Part shown: one piece after another, positions 61,017-64,000 of the stretch
How the letters are laid out: every line of letters begins with the position of its first letter
How positions within the stretch are numbered: position 1 is the first letter of the stretch
Translations under genes and position numbers: made by a program
The notes under the pieces: generated by a model
What the model was told of the DNA's origin: nothing
Database searches by the model: none
What the model saw: only the letters and a program-made list of their open reading frames with translations
Source: UBA4085 sp964556755
GTDB lineage: Bacteria; Acidobacteriota; Aminicenantia; Aminicenantales; UBA4085
DNA: 64,000 nucleotides
Assembly (NCBI GenBank): GCA_964556755.1
Contig: CAZKXI010000001.1
Coordinates: forward strand, 124,001 to 188,000
Reading direction: 5' to 3'

Positions 61017-62420
61017 ATGAGTCTTCTCAACGCTCTCATCCTGGCCGGCGTCGTCCTCGTCGTCCTGGCCCTCCTGGCCCTTCTCCTGGCCAAGCAGTAC
61101 AAGAAGGTCGGGCCCAACGAGGCCCTCATCATCTCCGGCCGCAAGAAGACCGTGACCGGCCCCGACGGGGGCAAGATCAAGGTCGGCTATCGCTACCGCT
61201 TGGGCGGCGGCACCTTCGTCATGCCCTTCCTGGAGACGGTCGACACCCTGCCCATGGAAGTCGTGCCGCTGTCCATCCGGACGCCCGAAGTCCTGACCCA
61301 CGGCGGCGTGCCCATCCTGGCCGACGCCACGGCCCAGGTCAAGATCGACTCGACCGAGAGCGCCGTGCTCCTGGCGGCCGAGCAGTTCCTGGCCATCGGC
61401 AAGGACGGCATCCGCGAGGTCGCCGTCAACGTCCTGGAGGGCCGGATGCGGGAAGTGATCGGGACCATGACGGTCGAGGAGATCTACCGCGGCCGGGCCG
61501 AGTTCAACGAGAAGGTCATCGCCGCGGCCAAGGCCGACTTCGCCAAGATGGGCCTGGTCCTGCTGGCCTTCGCCCTCAAGGAGTTCTCCGACAGCCAGGG
61601 CTACATCAACTCCCTGAGCAAGCCGCTCATCACCGCGGCCAAGCGCGACGCGGCCATCTCCGAGGCCGAGAGCGAGAAGGAAGCCGTCATCAAGTCGTCC
61701 CAGGCCCGCAAGGAGGCCGAGGTGGCCCGCCTGCAGGCCGAGGCCCAGATTGCCAAGGCCCAGTGGGAGAACGAGACCAAGAAGTCCGACTCCCTGACCC
61801 TGGTCAACCAGAAGAAGGCCCAGGCCGACTTCGCCTACGAGCTGGAGCGCCACCGCCTGAACCAGGAGATCAAGCTCCAGGAGTCGAAGGTCCGCCAGGT
61901 GGAGAAGGAGCAGGCCATCCGGATCGAGGAGCTGGAGATCCAGCGCCGGGAGAAGGAGCTGCAGGCCAACGTGGTCAAGCCCTCCGACGCCCGCAAGTAC
62001 CAGATCCAGTCGGAAGCCGAGGCCGAGGAGTTCCGCATCCAGGCCGAGGCCCGGGGCAAGGCGGAGGCGGTCAAGCTGGAGGGCCAGGCCGAGGCGTCCC
62101 GGATCAAGGAGCGCGGCTCGGCCGAGGCCGAGGCCATGCTCAAGAAGGCCCAATCCATGGAGAAGTACGGCGACGCGGCCGTCCTGGAGATGTATATGAA
62201 GGTCCTGCCCGACGTCGTCCGCGGCGTCGCCGAGCCGCTGGGCCGGGTGGACAAGATCACCGTGGTCGGCGGCGACAAGTCCCTGGGCACGACCAAGGTC
62301 ACGGCCCAGGTGGCCGAAATCCTGGCCCAAGTGCCGGACGTCGTCCAGTCGCTAACCGGGGCGGACGTCAAGAAGTTCCTCAAGGACAAGCTGTCCGGCG
62401 AAAGCAAGACGGCCAAGTAA
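61017..62420 (+). CDS. floT: Flotillin-like SPFH membrane protein
   Basis: A 467-residue protein: N-terminal membrane hairpin/TM (LLNALILAGVVLVVLALLALLLA), an SPFH/band-7 domain (KVGPNEALIISGRKKTVTG; EVLTHGGVPILADATAQVKI), and a long flotillin coiled coil rich in EAxAEAE. The coiled-coil segments include AQIAKAQWENETKKSDSLTL, RIEELEIQRREKELQANV and AEAEAMLKKAQSMEKYGDAAV. Flotillins organise membrane microdomains. Starts at ATG 61017 with AAGGAGG 7 or so bases ahead. Confidence 0.9.
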   Translation: MSLLNALILAGVVLVVLALLALLLAKQYKKVGPNEALIISGRKKTVTGPDGGKIKVGYRYRLGGGTFVMPFLETVDTLPMEVVPLSIRTPEVLTHGGVPILADATAQVKIDSTESAVLLAAEQFLAIGKDGIREVAVNVLEGRMREVIGTMTVEEIYRGRAEFNEKVIAAAKADFAKMGLVLLAFALKEFSDSQGYINSLSKPLITAAKRDAAISEAESEKEAVIKSSQARKEAEVARLQAEAQIAKAQWENETKKSDSLTLVNQKKAQADFAYELERHRLNQEIKLQESKVRQVEKEQAIRIEELEIQRREKELQANVVKPSDARKYQIQSEAEAEEFRIQAEARGKAEAVKLEGQAEASRIKERGSAEAEAMLKKAQSMEKYGDAAVLEMYMKVLPDVVRGVAEPLGRVDKITVVGGDKSLGTTKVTAQVAEILAQVPDVVQSLTGADVKKFLKDKLSGESKTAK

Positions 62421-62447
62421 GCCCTCCCCGGGAAAGGGCGTGCCACC

Positions 62448-64000
62448 ATGGTCTCCGAACGAGTCAAGCAAATCGGCGCCTCGCCGACGCTGCGCATCGC
62501 GGCCAAGGCCAAGGCCCTCAAGGCCGAGGGCATCGACGTCGTCGATCTGAGCATCGGCGAGCCCGACTTCCCGACGCCGGCCTCGATCAAGGCGGCCGGG
62601 ATCAAGGCCATCGAGGACAACTTCACCAAGTACACCGAGAACGAGGGCACTCCGGCCCTCAAGAAGGCCATCCTGGCCCGCTTCAAGGAGGACTTCGGGG
62701 TCGCCTACGCGCCCAACGAGGTCATCGTCTCCTCGGGGGCCAAGAGCTCGCTCTACCACCTGATGCTGGCGCTGCTCGACCCGGGCGACGAGGTCATCAT
62801 CCCCGTCCCCTACTGGGTCACCTACCCGCACCAGGTCAAGCTGGCCAAGGGCAAGCCCGTCCTGGTCGAGACCAAGGAGGAGGAGGGCTTCGTCCTGACG
62901 GCCGAGGCCCTCAAGGCGGCCATCACCCCGGCCACCCGGGCGGTCATCCTCAACTCGCCCTCCAACCCGACGGGCGCGGCCTACACCCGGGCCCAGTTGC
63001 AGGCCCTGGCCGACGTCGTCCGGGGCGAGGACATCTATGTCGTGGCCGACGAGATCTACGCCTCTCTCGTCTACGACGACTTCCCCTTCACCTCCTTCGC
63101 CGCCCTGGGCGAGGACGTCAAGAAGAAGACGGTCATCATCAACGGCCCGTCCAAGTCCTACTCCATGACCGGCTGGCGGATCGGCTACGCCCTGGGCCCG
63201 GCCGACGTCATCGCCGGCATGGCCAAGATCCAGAGCCACACCACCTCCAACGCCGCCTCGATCTCGCAGCGGGCGGTGCAGGAGGCGGTCTCCGGGCCGC
63301 AGTTCGAAGTGGCCCGCATGGTCCAGGAGTTCAGCCGCCGGCGCAACTACGCCTGGATGAAGCTGCAGGCCATCCCCGGTCTGTCCTGCTTCAAGCCGCA
63401 GGGCGCCTTCTACCTCTTCCCCAACGTCCGGGCCTGCTTCGACAAGGAGTTCAACGGCACGCCCATCCGCAATTCCAACGGGCTGGCCTACTACCTGCTC
63501 CGGGAGGCGGGTGTCGCGGTCGTCCCCGGCGACTCGTTCGGATCGGACGACTACATCCGCCTGTCCTACGCCACCTCGATGGAGAGCTTGGAGAAGGGCT
63601 TGGACCGCATCGCCCGGGCCCTGACCGCCCTGCAGCCGGCCCGCAAGGCCCGGCGGGTGGCCCTGTCCAACTACGCGACTCGGGTCCGCAAGTCCGTCCC
63701 GGTGGACGCCGGCACGCCGGCCGCGGTCCGCGACGGGCTGGTGGCCGAGGCCGAGTCGAAGCTGGGCCTGGAGAACACCTTCGAGTGGAACGCGGTCATC
63801 AACGGCGTGGTGGTCCAGCTGCGGACCAACGTGGCCCACCTGAACGACTTCTGGGTGGACAACTGGTACCCGGCCCAGCTGGAGGCGGGACTGGAGCCGC
63901 ACGGGGTCATCTACGCCGTGGACGGCATCCCCGGCCGCGAGCCGCGGGCCCACTACAACTCCGAGACCAAGACCGGCGTCCTGGTCAACTGCGACGCCTA
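62448..64000 (+). CDS. Class I aminotransferase (AspC-like) with extra C-terminal domain, truncated by the window end
   Basis: Residues 1-395 are a class I PLP aminotransferase: VVDLSIGEPDFPTP, VIVSSGAKSSLYHLMLALLDPGDEVIIP, LNSPSNPTGAAY, the PLP lysine in NGPSKSYSMTGWRIGYA, and QGAFYLFPNV. It resembles aspartate aminotransferases of the Iγ type. From about residue 397 the chain runs on for at least 120 more residues (GLENTFEWNAVINGVVVQL; HLNDFWVDNWYPAQ), with no stop before the window end. This extension is not part of normal AspC and I do not recognise it. Confidence 0.85.
   Translation, partial: MVSERVKQIGASPTLRIAAKAKALKAEGIDVVDLSIGEPDFPTPASIKAAGIKAIEDNFTKYTENEGTPALKKAILARFKEDFGVAYAPNEVIVSSGAKSSLYHLMLALLDPGDEVIIPVPYWVTYPHQVKLAKGKPVLVETKEEEGFVLTAEALKAAITPATRAVILNSPSNPTGAAYTRAQLQALADVVRGEDIYVVADEIYASLVYDDFPFTSFAALGEDVKKKTVIINGPSKSYSMTGWRIGYALGPADVIAGMAKIQSHTTSNAASISQRAVQEAVSGPQFEVARMVQEFSRRRNYAWMKLQAIPGLSCFKPQGAFYLFPNVRACFDKEFNGTPIRNSNGLAYYLLREAGVAVVPGDSFGSDDYIRLSYATSMESLEKGLDRIARALTALQPARKARRVALSNYATRVRKSVPVDAGTPAAVRDGLVAEAESKLGLENTFEWNAVINGVVVQLRTNVAHLNDFWVDNWYPAQLEAGLEPHGVIYAVDGIPGREPRAHYNSETKTGVLVNCDA

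Overview
The window is a single stretch of GC-rich (by eye well above 60 %), gene-dense bacterial chromosome. Genes overlap by ATGA/GTGA junctions, no gap between genes exceeds about 265 bp, and I found no rRNA, tRNA, CRISPR array or insertion sequence. The organism is a diderm with lipopolysaccharide: it carries LptB, LptC/LptA, LptE, LpxK, an LpxL-type acyltransferase and a full Tol-Pal set. It is not an obvious proteobacterium. EF-G is of the spirochaete/planctomycete/mitochondrial type, UvrA lacks its insertion domain, and a PTS signalling set sits with rpoN and a short HprK. My best guess is an Acidobacteriota/Aminicenantota-like lineage; this is inference, not proven.

Layout. 1-4.2 kb (minus): ricT (partial), holB, uvrA. 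4.3-4.9 kb: a BrnT-like toxin and CopG-type antitoxin. 5.0-7.3 kb: MrfA-like helicase. 7.4-13.2 kb: tolQ-tolR-tolA-tolB, pal, cpoB, ssb and a cupin. 13.2-23.9 kb (minus): recJ, an lptC-lptA fusion, lptB, rpoN, hpf, hprK, rapZ, EIIA(Man), ptsH, ptsI; an envelope, sigma-54 and PTS regulation operon with no sugar permease in view. 23.9-28.4 kb: ftsY, ribD, ribE, ribBA and a HEAT-repeat protein. 28.4-31.9 kb (minus): dtd followed by a four-gene cassette of two radical SAM/SPASM enzymes, a PqqD-like carrier and an S26 peptidase, with no visible precursor gene. 32.0-41.3 kb: rpsT, holA, lptE, leuS, fusA, a P-loop ATPase, an orphan BtuF-like protein and a small membrane protein. 41.4-48.0 kb: an arsenic island (arsM and arsP on the minus strand; arsR, two thioredoxin-like proteins, ccdA and acr3 on the plus strand), followed directly by an AbrB/radical SAM/SPASM maturase and a cysteine-free 97-residue protein. 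48-55 kb: YtxH-type small proteins, eno, ogt, a degenerate M20 peptidase homologue, comEC, a coiled-coil secreted protein. 55-62.4 kb: a lipoprotein, lpxK, lpxL, rph, a radical SAM protein with two N-terminal beta-domains plus a split SPASM partner, and flotillin. 62.4 kb to the end: an aminotransferase fused to an unknown C-terminal domain, cut by the window edge.

The most promising places for undescribed biology are the three separate radical SAM loci (28.4-31.5, 46.3-48.0 and 58.9-60.9 kb). One has an unusual CX5CX2C cluster motif and N-terminal domains that share motifs with a lipoprotein about 3 kb upstream. Several genes also appear to be transcribed without a leader: a -10 hexamer lies 6-8 nt before the start codon.
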